From Chitinophagaceae bacterium BSSC1 (GTDB taxonomy: Bacteria > Bacteroidota > Bacteroidia > Chitinophagales > Chitinophagaceae): a DNA stretch of 64,000 nt. The stretch is taken from contig NKJC01000001.1 of the NCBI GenBank assembly GCA_002256435.1, positions 620,001 to 684,000 of the forward strand, given 5' to 3'. Of the stretch, positions 52,577 to 59,816 are shown piece by piece (the first letter of the stretch is position 1; each line of letters opens with the position of its first letter). The notes beneath the pieces are model-generated. The model had not been told where the DNA came from. It saw nothing but the letters and a program-made list of their open reading frames with translations, and made no database searches. The translations under genes and the position numbers were made by a program.

Positions 52577-53338
52577 CTAGTCTATAAAAAAATCTTGTAC
52601 CCAGGGCAGGTTTGATTTTGACACTTCTTCATACGTTCCTTCTACGCCAATTACCCCATCTTTTAGAATAGCTACTTTGTTACCTGTTCTTTTAGCACAG
52701 GCAAGATCATGTGTAATAATGATTGAACTACTTTGGTGATCCTCTTGAATTTTAAGCATCAAGTCGCTGATTTCTCTAGAAGTGATGGTGTCTAATCCAG
52801 TTGTGGGCTCATCATAGAGCATGATCTCTGGTTTAAGTATCAACGTCCTTGCCATGGCAATACGTTTGCGCATTCCACCAGATAGGTCAGAGGGCATTTT
52901 TTGAATAGCATCTAACAATCCAACACTTTCTAATGCTTCTTTAATGCTATTGTCAATCTCTGATTCTGAAAGCTCTGGCGAATGCCTTCTCAGTGGGAAG
53001 CCTAAATTTTCCGCAACCGTCATAGAATCATATAGTGCGGCACTTTGAAACAGAAACCCAATTTTTAATCTAGTCTCATTTAATTGCTGGGGGCTCATGA
53101 CAAGCATATCCTTGTCAAACACTTTAATTGATCCACTATCTGCAGCAATCAATCCAACCATACATTTAATGGCTACTGATTTTCCAGAACCGGATCGCCC
53201 AAGCAACACAACACTTTCCCCTTTTGCTACTTTCAAATTCAACCCTTTCAATACTTGATTTTCTGGTCCAAATGACTTAGCCAATCCTTGAATAGAAATT
53301 ATGGGTGTTGGGTCTTTATGGGACAACTCTGTTTGCAT
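52577..53338 (-). CDS. mlaF: MlaF-type ABC ATPase for lipid transport
   Basis: A 253-residue ATPase with Walker A G-R-S-G-S-G-K-S, signature L-S-G-G-M-R-K-R, and Walker B M-L-Y-D-E-P-T-T-G-L-D. The Met after the signature Gly-Gly is typical of MlaF/Mkl. It overlaps mlaE by one base. With MlaE and MlaD it moves phospholipids between membranes to keep outer-membrane asymmetry. Confidence 0.93.
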   Translation of the reverse strand: MQTELSHKDPTPIISIQGLAKSFGPENQVLKGLNLKVAKGESVVLLGRSGSGKSVAIKCMVGLIAADSGSIKVFDKDMLVMSPQQLNETRLKIGFLFQSAALYDSMTVAENLGFPLRRHSPELSESEIDNSIKEALESVGLLDAIQKMPSDLSGGMRKRIAMARTLILKPEIMLYDEPTTGLDTITSREISDLMLKIQEDHQSSSIIITHDLACAKRTGNKVAILKDGVIGVEGTYEEVSKSNLPWVQDFFID

Positions 53339-54123
53339 TATATAATAAGGTCTGTAATTTGAACTGCTAGCATGTCAATTATAAAAATTGAAAGGGAAGC
53401 AATTACTACCGCTGAATTGGCGGCCCTTCCAACACTTTCTGTTCCATTTGATGCATTGAACCCTTGGTAACAACCAATCATACCAATGAAATAGCCAAAA
53501 AAACAAGACTTGATAGTGGCAGGTATAATATCAATAAAATCAAGCGACTCAATTACTTTGGTGGCATAGCTTATCAAGCTGATATCACCTTTAATACTGA
53601 TTCCTGCAAATCCTCCTAATATTCCAACCAGATCTGCAAAGAGAACCAATATTGGAACCATGAGGGTTGTAGCTACAATTCTTGTTACTACCAAATACTT
53701 AAAGGGATTGACCGCCGAAACCTCCATAGCATCAATTTGTTCAGTGACTTTCATGGATCCCAGTTCTGCTCCTATCCCTGAAGAGATTTTCCCTGCACAG
53801 ATTAAGGCAGTTACCACTGGGGCTATTTCTCTAATCAAAGAGGTTCCCACCATGCCAGGCAACCAAGATTCTGCACCAAACTCTACTAGGGTTGGTCTAG
53901 ACTGAAGGGTCAGCACCAAGCCCATGATGAATCCTGTAATAGAAACTAATGGCAAAGACTTCCATCCCATCAAGTAGCACTGCTTCAAGGTTTCACGCCA
54001 TTCCGTTGGAGGAAAAAAAAGCTCCCTGAAAAACCTTAAGTTAAACAGGGTTGCTTTTCCCATTGCCAAGAACAATTCCCTCAATTGTTGCAAGACAAAT
54101 GTATGCTTGGAGACTTCTTCCAT
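53338..54123 (-). CDS. mlaE: MlaE-type permease for lipid transport
   Basis: A 261-residue membrane protein with about five transmembrane segments. It has the MlaE signature elements: G-L-V-L-T-L-Q, L-I-R-E-I-A-P-V-V-T-A-L, and E-L-G-S-M-K-V-T-E-Q-I-D-A-M-E. Inner-membrane core of the Mla ABC transporter. The cupin gene lies 11 bases upstream. No MlaB or MlaC gene is present in this window. Confidence 0.93.
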   Translation of the reverse strand: MEEVSKHTFVLQQLRELFLAMGKATLFNLRFFRELFFPPTEWRETLKQCYLMGWKSLPLVSITGFIMGLVLTLQSRPTLVEFGAESWLPGMVGTSLIREIAPVVTALICAGKISSGIGAELGSMKVTEQIDAMEVSAVNPFKYLVVTRIVATTLMVPILVLFADLVGILGGFAGISIKGDISLISYATKVIESLDFIDIIPATIKSCFFGYFIGMIGCYQGFNASNGTESVGRAANSAVVIASLSIFIIDMLAVQITDLII

Positions 54124-54134
54124 ATCAAGTAAGA

Positions 54135-54494
54135 TTATTCATAACCACTCTTGATTACCGTTTGAACCAATTTGAATCTGCCATTTGGCCTAATCAAGTT
54201 TGACGCATGAGCTGGAATTACAATAGAATCGCCGGTTTTTAATAAATGGGATTGACCTTTAATAACAATGTCTGCTTGTCCTTCAATCACTTGAATAAAA
54301 CTGTCAAACGGGGTTGTCTTTTCGGTTAGACCTTCGCCACTATCAAAAGACATGACACTTATATTACCCGTTGTTTTTTTTAGGATGGTTTTAATGACCA
54401 CGGAATTGGGGATGTATTCAATAATTTCCACTGTAATATGGATTTTGGATTTCTCCAATTCGCTGTTGTCCATGATTGAAAGATTGCTATGCAT
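54135..54494 (-). CDS. Cupin-domain protein
   Basis: A 119-residue single-domain cupin: S-F-D-S-G-E-G-L-T near residue 50, F-I-Q-V-I-E-G-Q-A near 67, and L-K-T-G-D-S-I-V-I-P-A near 86. The His-x-His metal motif of classic cupins is missing from the first box, so metal binding is uncertain. It starts one base inside the preceding lipoprotein stop and leads directly into mlaE. Small cupins in stress operons may bind a ligand or act in regulation (inference). Confidence 0.8.
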   Translation of the reverse strand: MHSNLSIMDNSELEKSKIHITVEIIEYIPNSVVIKTILKKTTGNISVMSFDSGEGLTEKTTPFDSFIQVIEGQADIVIKGQSHLLKTGDSIVIPAHASNLIRPNGRFKLVQTVIKSGYE

Positions 54495-54961
54495 TAATTA
54501 TTATGTTTCACCGTAAAATCTTTCAACGCAATTCCTAGTCCATCCAAGTCATGGTTAAACTCTTTTTTAAAAGTTTCCCAATCAGTCATAGTCTTACTAT
54601 AATTGTCCACTTTTGATTGCAGCATTTTGTTCTGCATCTCTAGTGTGTCAACTCTTTTAGCATTCAAATCATCCATTGGATAACCAGAACGTTTGATTTT
54701 TGACTTCAATTCGCTAATGCGGATTTCGTTGGTCTTAATCTTGGCTTCAGATTCGTTTTTGAAAATTTTCCATTCCTCTGCATTGGCTGCTTTCATTTCT
54801 GCAACTTCAGCTTTGGTTTCTACTTTTTCCAAGTTTTCTTTGGCGTTGTCTACTTGTGTTTGGGCATCGTTTACCTTTTCATCTGGAGTTTTACATCCGT
54901 TAAGGGATATTCCGCCAATAAGAATGCAAGCAAGGTAGAGTATTGTGATTGGTTGTTTCAT
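54494..54961 (-). CDS. Coiled-coil lipoprotein
   Basis: A 155-residue lipoprotein with signal and lipobox L-N-G-C. The body is a continuous Lys/Glu/Ala-rich coiled coil (about 30-130). Such proteins may tether or space envelope layers. It overlaps the cupin start by one base and so heads a lipoprotein-cupin-mlaE-mlaF-mlaD run. A structural link with Mla lipid transport is inferred from this position. Confidence 0.72.
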   Translation of the reverse strand: MKQPITILYLACILIGGISLNGCKTPDEKVNDAQTQVDNAKENLEKVETKAEVAEMKAANAEEWKIFKNESEAKIKTNEIRISELKSKIKRSGYPMDDLNAKRVDTLEMQNKMLQSKVDNYSKTMTDWETFKKEFNHDLDGLGIALKDFTVKHNN

Positions 54962-54984
54962 TTTATTTTATTTATGTTTTTAAA

Positions 54985-55275
54985 TTAATTCCATCTTCCT
55001 TTTTGCCATGTCTTTCCACGCGGTCCCAGCTTCCAGTGACCTTGTTGATAAGTACGTCCATTTCTAGGTTGTTCCCAACGTCCGCGACCTTGTTGGTAGG
55101 TTCTGGATTGGCTACTCCAATTCCAGTCTCCTTCTATCCAAATATGATTCACACTGGGACGCATGGGGCGTTCATATTCAACATAGGCAGGCTCTATACT
55201 TACATAAGCCGGGCCACAGGAGTTAAAACTGACTATTGCCAAGAGCAATACTGCCAGGTAGATTGTTTTTTTCAT
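54985..55275 (-). CDS. Small lipoprotein with repeated W/G motifs (YXWGXW-like)
   Basis: A 96-residue lipoprotein with lipobox F-N-S-C. The mature part has repeats such as W-I-E-G-D-W, Y-Q-Q-G-H-W and W-Q-K-G-R-W, like the YXWGXW-repeat proteins of unknown function. It is very basic and aromatic, which suggests surface or peptidoglycan contact. It lies between YceI and the coiled-coil lipoprotein in the same direction. Confidence 0.72.
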   Translation of the reverse strand: MKKTIYLAVLLLAIVSFNSCGPAYVSIEPAYVEYERPMRPSVNHIWIEGDWNWSSQSRTYQQGRGRWEQPRNGRTYQQGHWKLGPRGKTWQKGRWN

Positions 55276-55304
55276 GTTTGATTTTTTATATTCAACTATT
55301 AGAA

Positions 55305-55877
55305 CTATCCAGGTACTAATTCCATATCCATCACTTTTACACCCATATTGGTTAATTCCATTTCACAGAAAATATAAACTTCGTCATCAACAATCCAACC
55401 TCCTGCAGCAATAATATGGTTCCATTCCAATCCCCAATCCTTTCTATTAATGACACCTGTTACTGTAAATCCAGCTCTTTCTTTTCCCCATGGATCAACA
55501 ATCAAACCACCAAAATGAACATTTAAAGAAATACGCTTGGTAGTTTGCTTTATAGTCAAATCACCCCAAAGTGTGTGATTCCCTTCCTTATCTGCCTTTC
55601 CTATGGTATGAGATTGAAATGTAATTTGGCCGTGGTGTTCAACATCCAAAAATTCGTCTGCTTTCAAGTGATTGTCTCTATCCTTGTCTCCACTTGATAT
55701 TGAATCAGCATCAATCCATAAGTCTATATCGGCCGTGCTAAAATCAGCACCTTCTGTATGTATGCTTGCATCAAAATTTTTAAAGGAACCTTTTACGTGT
55801 GAAATCATCAGGTGTCTTACCCTGAATCCAATTTCGGAATGCGCTTGGTCAATAGACCATTTGTTGTCTTTTCCCAT
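55305..55877 (-). CDS. YceI family lipocalin-like protein, no signal peptide
   Basis: A 190-residue YceI-fold protein (I-D-Q-A-H-S-E-I-G-F-R-V-R at the N-terminus, K-A-D-E-F-L-D-V near 89, W-G-L-E-W-N near 149). Many YceI proteins are periplasmic with a signal; this one has none and should be cytoplasmic. The family binds isoprenoid-like lipids. It follows dps by 25 bases in the same run. Confidence 0.9.
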   Translation of the reverse strand: MGKDNKWSIDQAHSEIGFRVRHLMISHVKGSFKNFDASIHTEGADFSTADIDLWIDADSISSGDKDRDNHLKADEFLDVEHHGQITFQSHTIGKADKEGNHTLWGDLTIKQTTKRISLNVHFGGLIVDPWGKERAGFTVTGVINRKDWGLEWNHIIAAGGWIVDDEVYIFCEMELTNMGVKVMDMELVPG

Positions 55878-55902
55878 GGGTTAAATTTTAAAATTGAAAT
55901 AA

Positions 55903-56376
55903 TTATTCTTGATATCTCCTTAAAACCCATGCTATAGATTCATGTTCTTCCATAAGGCCTGTTAAAAAATCAGCAGTACCTGCATCATTTATTTTTCCAG
56001 CTATTTGAGTAACTGATTTCCTCAAAATAACAATCAGACTTTCATGATCTAAAAGCAATTCTTTTAGCATTTCTTTTGATGTTGGATATTTACCTGGAGA
56101 TTCTTTTAGACTAGCTAGTTGGAGAAATTCTTCCATTGTACCAGGTGTTTTCTGACCCAACTTACCCATCCGTTCTGCAACTAAGTCAATAGAAAGCTCC
56201 ATTTGTTTGTATTGCGACTCAAATAATTTATGTAATTCCAAAAAGCTTTCACCGCTTATGTTCCAGTGAAATTTTCTTGTTTTTACGTATAAAACCATTT
56301 CATCTGAAAGGATTTCTGATAATAGTCCAGAAGACTTTACCAAGTGTTTGTCTGAGATGCCAATATTTGTTTTCAT
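55903..56376 (-). CDS. dps: Dps-type ferritin-like DNA/iron protection protein
   Basis: A 157-residue protein with the Dps ferroxidase ligands His37 and Trp38 (K-F-H-W-N-I-S-G), His49, Asp64 and Glu68 (D-L-V-A-E-R-M). It would store iron and use H2O2 as oxidant, protecting DNA. It overlaps the upstream 143-residue gene by four bases, so the two are coupled. Its presence supports an oxidative/stationary-phase theme for the region. Confidence 0.93.
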   Translation of the reverse strand: MKTNIGISDKHLVKSSGLLSEILSDEMVLYVKTRKFHWNISGESFLELHKLFESQYKQMELSIDLVAERMGKLGQKTPGTMEEFLQLASLKESPGKYPTSKEMLKELLLDHESLIVILRKSVTQIAGKINDAGTADFLTGLMEEHESIAWVLRRYQE

Positions 56377-56804
56377 GATTTTTTTTGTTGGTGATCAAGC
56401 ATTTCGTGAACAACCGGTTTTCTGAAGAATTCTCGTACAAAAGCCTGTTGTTGATTTTCTGTCATTTTATCAGCCTGTCTAAGTGAAAAATGAATATGAG
56501 AACATGCCTTTTCCTCTCTTAATCTGTTGAATAATTCAACCTTTGCTTCAGTAGGTCCAAAAAGTAAAACTTCATCATATTCCTGCATTACAATACCCAA
56601 TTGCTTGTAAAAACTTTCTTGCATTTGGTGCTCTTTGTGATGCATCAGCTTCTCTCCTTTTTCCATACTTTCTGCCCTTAGCTCGTGTGTGAAACTTGAT
56701 TGAATGGTTTTTAAATTTGGCTGTTCCAAAGAAAATTCCATTAAATGAGCTTCATGATGATCCATCCAAACCCCAAGGCATCTGTTGTTTTTCATGATTT
56801 GCAT
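56373..56804 (-). CDS. Unrecognised protein coupled to dps
   Basis: A 143-residue cytoplasmic protein, His-rich near the start (W-M-D-H-H-E-A-H). Its core V-L-L-F-G-P-T-E-A-K-V-E and closing A-D-K-M-T-E-N-Q-Q-Q-A-F-V recall bacterial eRF1/host-attachment-like domains, but the match is not firm. The four-base overlap with dps and the stress context suggest it works with Dps. ATG at 56795 is an alternative start. Confidence 0.55.
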   Translation of the reverse strand: MQIMKNNRCLGVWMDHHEAHLMEFSLEQPNLKTIQSSFTHELRAESMEKGEKLMHHKEHQMQESFYKQLGIVMQEYDEVLLFGPTEAKVELFNRLREEKACSHIHFSLRQADKMTENQQQAFVREFFRKPVVHEMLDHQQKKS

Positions 56805-56890
56805 TTTTACTAATAAGATTGTTTGCCACCTAAAGTTGGCATTAGATAAGTAGCTTTCTATTACAGGTAGAACAATCTATTTTACAAGAT

Positions 56891-57451
56891 TCACACGTTG
56901 TCTAAACCAGAACGTTTCTTGTTTTTGATAGACTTGAAAAAAGAGGGAGTAAGGCCTGTTATTTTTTTGAACTGATGAGAAAGATGTGCAACGCTGCTAT
57001 AGTTCATCTTCCAGGCAATCTCAGTTAGATTTAATTCATTGTATATAATCAACTCCTTAACACGTTCAATTTTGTGGATCATTAAATAACGCTCAATGGT
57101 AGTTCCTTCTGTTTCTGAGAATAAATTAGAAAGATAGGTGTAATCGTAAGACAATTTCTTGCTCAAGTGCTCAGAAAAATTGACTTCTAACGGCTCTTCA
57201 GCATAATGCACTAGTTCTACAATTACTTGCTTTATTTTTTCAATCAATACCGCTTTTTTGTCTTCCATTAACTCAAGACCAAAAGGTAATAATACATTGT
57301 TGAGAGCAAGTCTTTCAGAAGGAGCTAGATCATTTGGAAGATCAACTTGCCCAAGTTCAACATAATTAAATGGGATACCTAACTTTTCCAATTCTGCTTT
57401 CACCACCATTTTACAACGGGTGCTTACCATGTATTTGATATAGATTTTCAA
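56891..57451 (-). CDS. AraC-type regulator with degenerate heavy-metal-like N-terminal domain (copy 2)
   Basis: A 186-residue paralogue of the 51003-51563 gene, equal in length. The N-terminal region (Y-I-K-Y-M-V-S-T-R-C) again has Ser in place of the first Cys of an M-x-C-x-x-C site. The AraC domain carries the same T-E-I-A-W-K-M and Y-S-S-V-A-H-L-S blocks. It also begins at a TTG (57451), and the first ATG (57430) would remove the same strand. It sits upstream of the dps-yceI-lipoprotein run on the same strand. Confidence 0.85.
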   Translation of the reverse strand: MKIYIKYMVSTRCKMVVKAELEKLGIPFNYVELGQVDLPNDLAPSERLALNNVLLPFGLELMEDKKAVLIEKIKQVIVELVHYAEEPLEVNFSEHLSKKLSYDYTYLSNLFSETEGTTIERYLMIHKIERVKELIIYNELNLTEIAWKMNYSSVAHLSHQFKKITGLTPSFFKSIKNKKRSGLDNV

Positions 57452-57546
57452 TCTCGAGGCTTAAATTGGAGAATCTTGAAATAGAAAACATTGAAAGCTA
57501 CACTTAAATTTGCAGTACTTTCAATTATTTAGTTTGATTTTTGATG

Positions 57547-57575
57547 CAAGGAGTTTGCTGACCGCAAACTCCTTG
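57547..57575. other. Hairpin after the OmpA gene
   Basis: CAAGGAGTTTGC (57547-57558) pairs with GCAAACTCCTTG (57564-57575) as a 12-bp stem with a TGACC loop. No T-tract follows on either strand, so it may be a terminator of weak type or an mRNA-stability element. Confidence 0.55.
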
Positions 57576-57596
57576 GTTCATCAAAATGGATATGGA

Positions 57597-58991
57597 TCAA
57601 TACAAGATAAATGCAACTCGTCTATTAGCTTGTCTACCTCTTTCGGTTCTGTTTGTTTCAATTGGTTGAGTTTCTCCAAAACCAATTGCTTCAACTTTGT
57701 TAGCATCAACACCTTTAGAAACCAGATAGTCTTTAACGGCATTTGCTCTATTGTTAGAAAGATTCATATTAAATTCATCTGATCCTTTTGAGTCAGTATG
57801 TCCAGATAATTTTAGTCTAAATCCTTTTTGGATTAACATGCCAGAAAGATTATCCATATACCTATATGAACGTTGGCGAATGGTTGATTTACCAAAGTCA
57901 AATTCAAGGTTTGCAAAAGTATCGGCAGCTATTTTTCTATCAGCATCTGTAACTATATATGTATTCCTAATGATGGTAGTGTCTTTTGAAGGCAATACAA
58001 CAGGCAATGGGCATCCCGCTCCGTCTACTTGAACACCTTTTTCTGTATTTGGACATTTATCAAAATAATCAGAAACACCATCTCCATCAGTATCTGTTTT
58101 CATACGTTGCATTTCTGAACGCATAGCTTCCATTTCGGCAATTTGAGCTTTACGTTTTTGCTCCATGGCATCAATTTCAGACTGTAACGCAATGTATTTG
58201 TCTTTGAATTTTCCAGCCATTGCAGCAGGCGGGTTATGCCTGGCCAATTGTGGTTTCTTTGAATTTCCAAGTACAAATTCTAAACCAGCATGTGCATAGG
58301 AAAATTTATCGCCTAAATATGGTGATTTCAAATACCCGTCTAAGTTGTCTGCATCAACATAAGTCATAGTATAGCCTATATTTAAGTTGACAGATTTACC
58401 TAAATTAGCCCTAATACCCAATCCGAATGGAAGATAAAATTCAGTAAGACTACCTGTAGGTTTTACATCTACTACAACCCCTGTCTTACTTGTGGTTTTA
58501 GGATTAAAATTAATACCCCCTCCACCAACTGAAATATAAGGCTGAATACTAGTATGTAATTGAGACCAATTGATATTGCCCAAATTAAATACTGCGCTTA
58601 AACTACTTGCCCAATTTACATCTGTTTCAAAAGAGGCTAAATCACTTACTGGTGCAGCACCATACCAAAGTTTATCATTATTGGCTTTTAACTTACCTCT
58701 AATTACATCTAATTGCAATCCAATGGTATGTGAAGCCTGATACTTTATATAAGCGCCGTATCCTAGTTGTGGAACCCATTTAGAAAAATCATTTTTTCCA
58801 CCAGCTGCCGAAAACGGAGCTAACATACCAGCATTAAGTCCAATGGACCATGTTCTGTAAACTTTTGTGCCTGTAAATAGTTCTGGATTTTCTACGGTTG
58901 AACTACTTGGAATTTCTTGAGAAATAGCAGACAATGATGTTGATAACATCAAGCATGCTATTAGAATTTTTTTGTTGTAACTTTTTTTCAT
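57597..58991 (-). CDS. OmpA-family outer-membrane protein with TSP3-type repeat
   Basis: A 464-residue protein. A signal peptide is followed by an N-terminal beta-barrel (about 35-255), a helical stretch (about 255-300), a TSP3-like calcium repeat (D-T-D-G-D-G-V-S-D), and a C-terminal OmpA peptidoglycan-binding domain (about 350-464; L-S-G-H-T-D-S-K-G-S-D, N-R-A-N-A-V). It anchors the outer membrane to the wall. It follows the small repeat protein gene on the same strand by 30 bases. Confidence 0.92.
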   Translation of the reverse strand: MKKSYNKKILIACLMLSTSLSAISQEIPSSSTVENPELFTGTKVYRTWSIGLNAGMLAPFSAAGGKNDFSKWVPQLGYGAYIKYQASHTIGLQLDVIRGKLKANNDKLWYGAAPVSDLASFETDVNWASSLSAVFNLGNINWSQLHTSIQPYISVGGGGINFNPKTTSKTGVVVDVKPTGSLTEFYLPFGLGIRANLGKSVNLNIGYTMTYVDADNLDGYLKSPYLGDKFSYAHAGLEFVLGNSKKPQLARHNPPAAMAGKFKDKYIALQSEIDAMEQKRKAQIAEMEAMRSEMQRMKTDTDGDGVSDYFDKCPNTEKGVQVDGAGCPLPVVLPSKDTTIIRNTYIVTDADRKIAADTFANLEFDFGKSTIRQRSYRYMDNLSGMLIQKGFRLKLSGHTDSKGSDEFNMNLSNNRANAVKDYLVSKGVDANKVEAIGFGETQPIETNRTERGRQANRRVAFILY

Positions 58992-59021
58992 AAATCAGTT
59001 TTAAATGTTGAATTGCTAATC

Positions 59022-59588
59022 TTAACCATTTCCTTTCTTGTTATCATTGCCCCTTCTATTATCATCTCCTCTTTTATTGTCATTGCCTTTTTTATTATCA
59101 TTTCCTCTTCTATTATCATTCCCTTGACCTCTGCTTTTTCTTTGTTCTTCCCTTTGCCATTCTCTGTGTTCAGGGTGTCCTTTTGATTCAAAATACTTAC
59201 GCTCTCTACTATCTCTAATAATGGGCTGGCTCCTGTCTCCCTTATAATTTGCGTATTGCTGTTTGTAGTAATTGTTTCTTAAATAGGGCCTGGATTCATT
59301 GATCACTACTTTGTGTCCACTATAAATGTTATAGTTTCTTGCCCTATAAGGCAAACTTGAAGAAAAACGCCATCTTCCAGATTGGAGATATATGTATTGA
59401 CGCTGAGAAACGTTATAATAAACGTCTATATCTGGCATATAATAATACTCAGCATAATCATATCCTACGGGTCCCCAAACGGGCTGATTTCCAATATTAA
59501 AGCTGATCCCCAACTTTATTTGCGCATCAGATGTAGATGGAATCATCCACCCCATCAATAAAAAACTAAATAATAATATTCTTTTCAT
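59022..59588 (-). CDS. Exported Tyr-rich protein with a C-terminal GNDNRR-type repeat tail
   Basis: About 188 residues from ATG 59588, which starts a good signal peptide; the upstream ATG at 59624 gives an unusual leader. The mature part is rich in Tyr, Arg and Asn. The tail has five hexapeptides of type G-(N/D)-D-N-(R/K)-(R/K) encoded by five 18-bp units at 59034-59123, strongly basic. The function is unknown; surface adhesion or wall binding is possible. It is in the same direction as the OmpA gene. Confidence 0.7.
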   Translation of the reverse strand: MKRILLFSFLLMGWMIPSTSDAQIKLGISFNIGNQPVWGPVGYDYAEYYYMPDIDVYYNVSQRQYIYLQSGRWRFSSSLPYRARNYNIYSGHKVVINESRPYLRNNYYKQQYANYKGDRSQPIIRDSRERKYFESKGHPEHREWQREEQRKSRGQGNDNRRGNDNKKGNDNKRGDDNRRGNDNKKGNG

Positions 59589-59816
59589 GTTGTATTTTTT
59601 TATGGATTCAATCATTAGCTGCAAAACTGAATTAAATAGCTATGCTGATTGTTACACACTGAGGGCTTAAAATTGTATAGTTTACTGATTAGACATGAAT
59701 GCAATCAGATGTAGTGACTAAAATAGTTTTAGTTGCATGGTTATTTCTTTTTTATTACATTTATACAACCCAATTGTCTCCCCCCACAGATTGGTCTGCC
59801 AGATTATTTTCAATAC

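Noticed and set aside
58988..59191. Repetitive 67-codon frame rich in E, K and M
   Set aside because: It is a frame-shifted reading of the hexapeptide repeat tail of the 59022-59588 gene and has no independent support.
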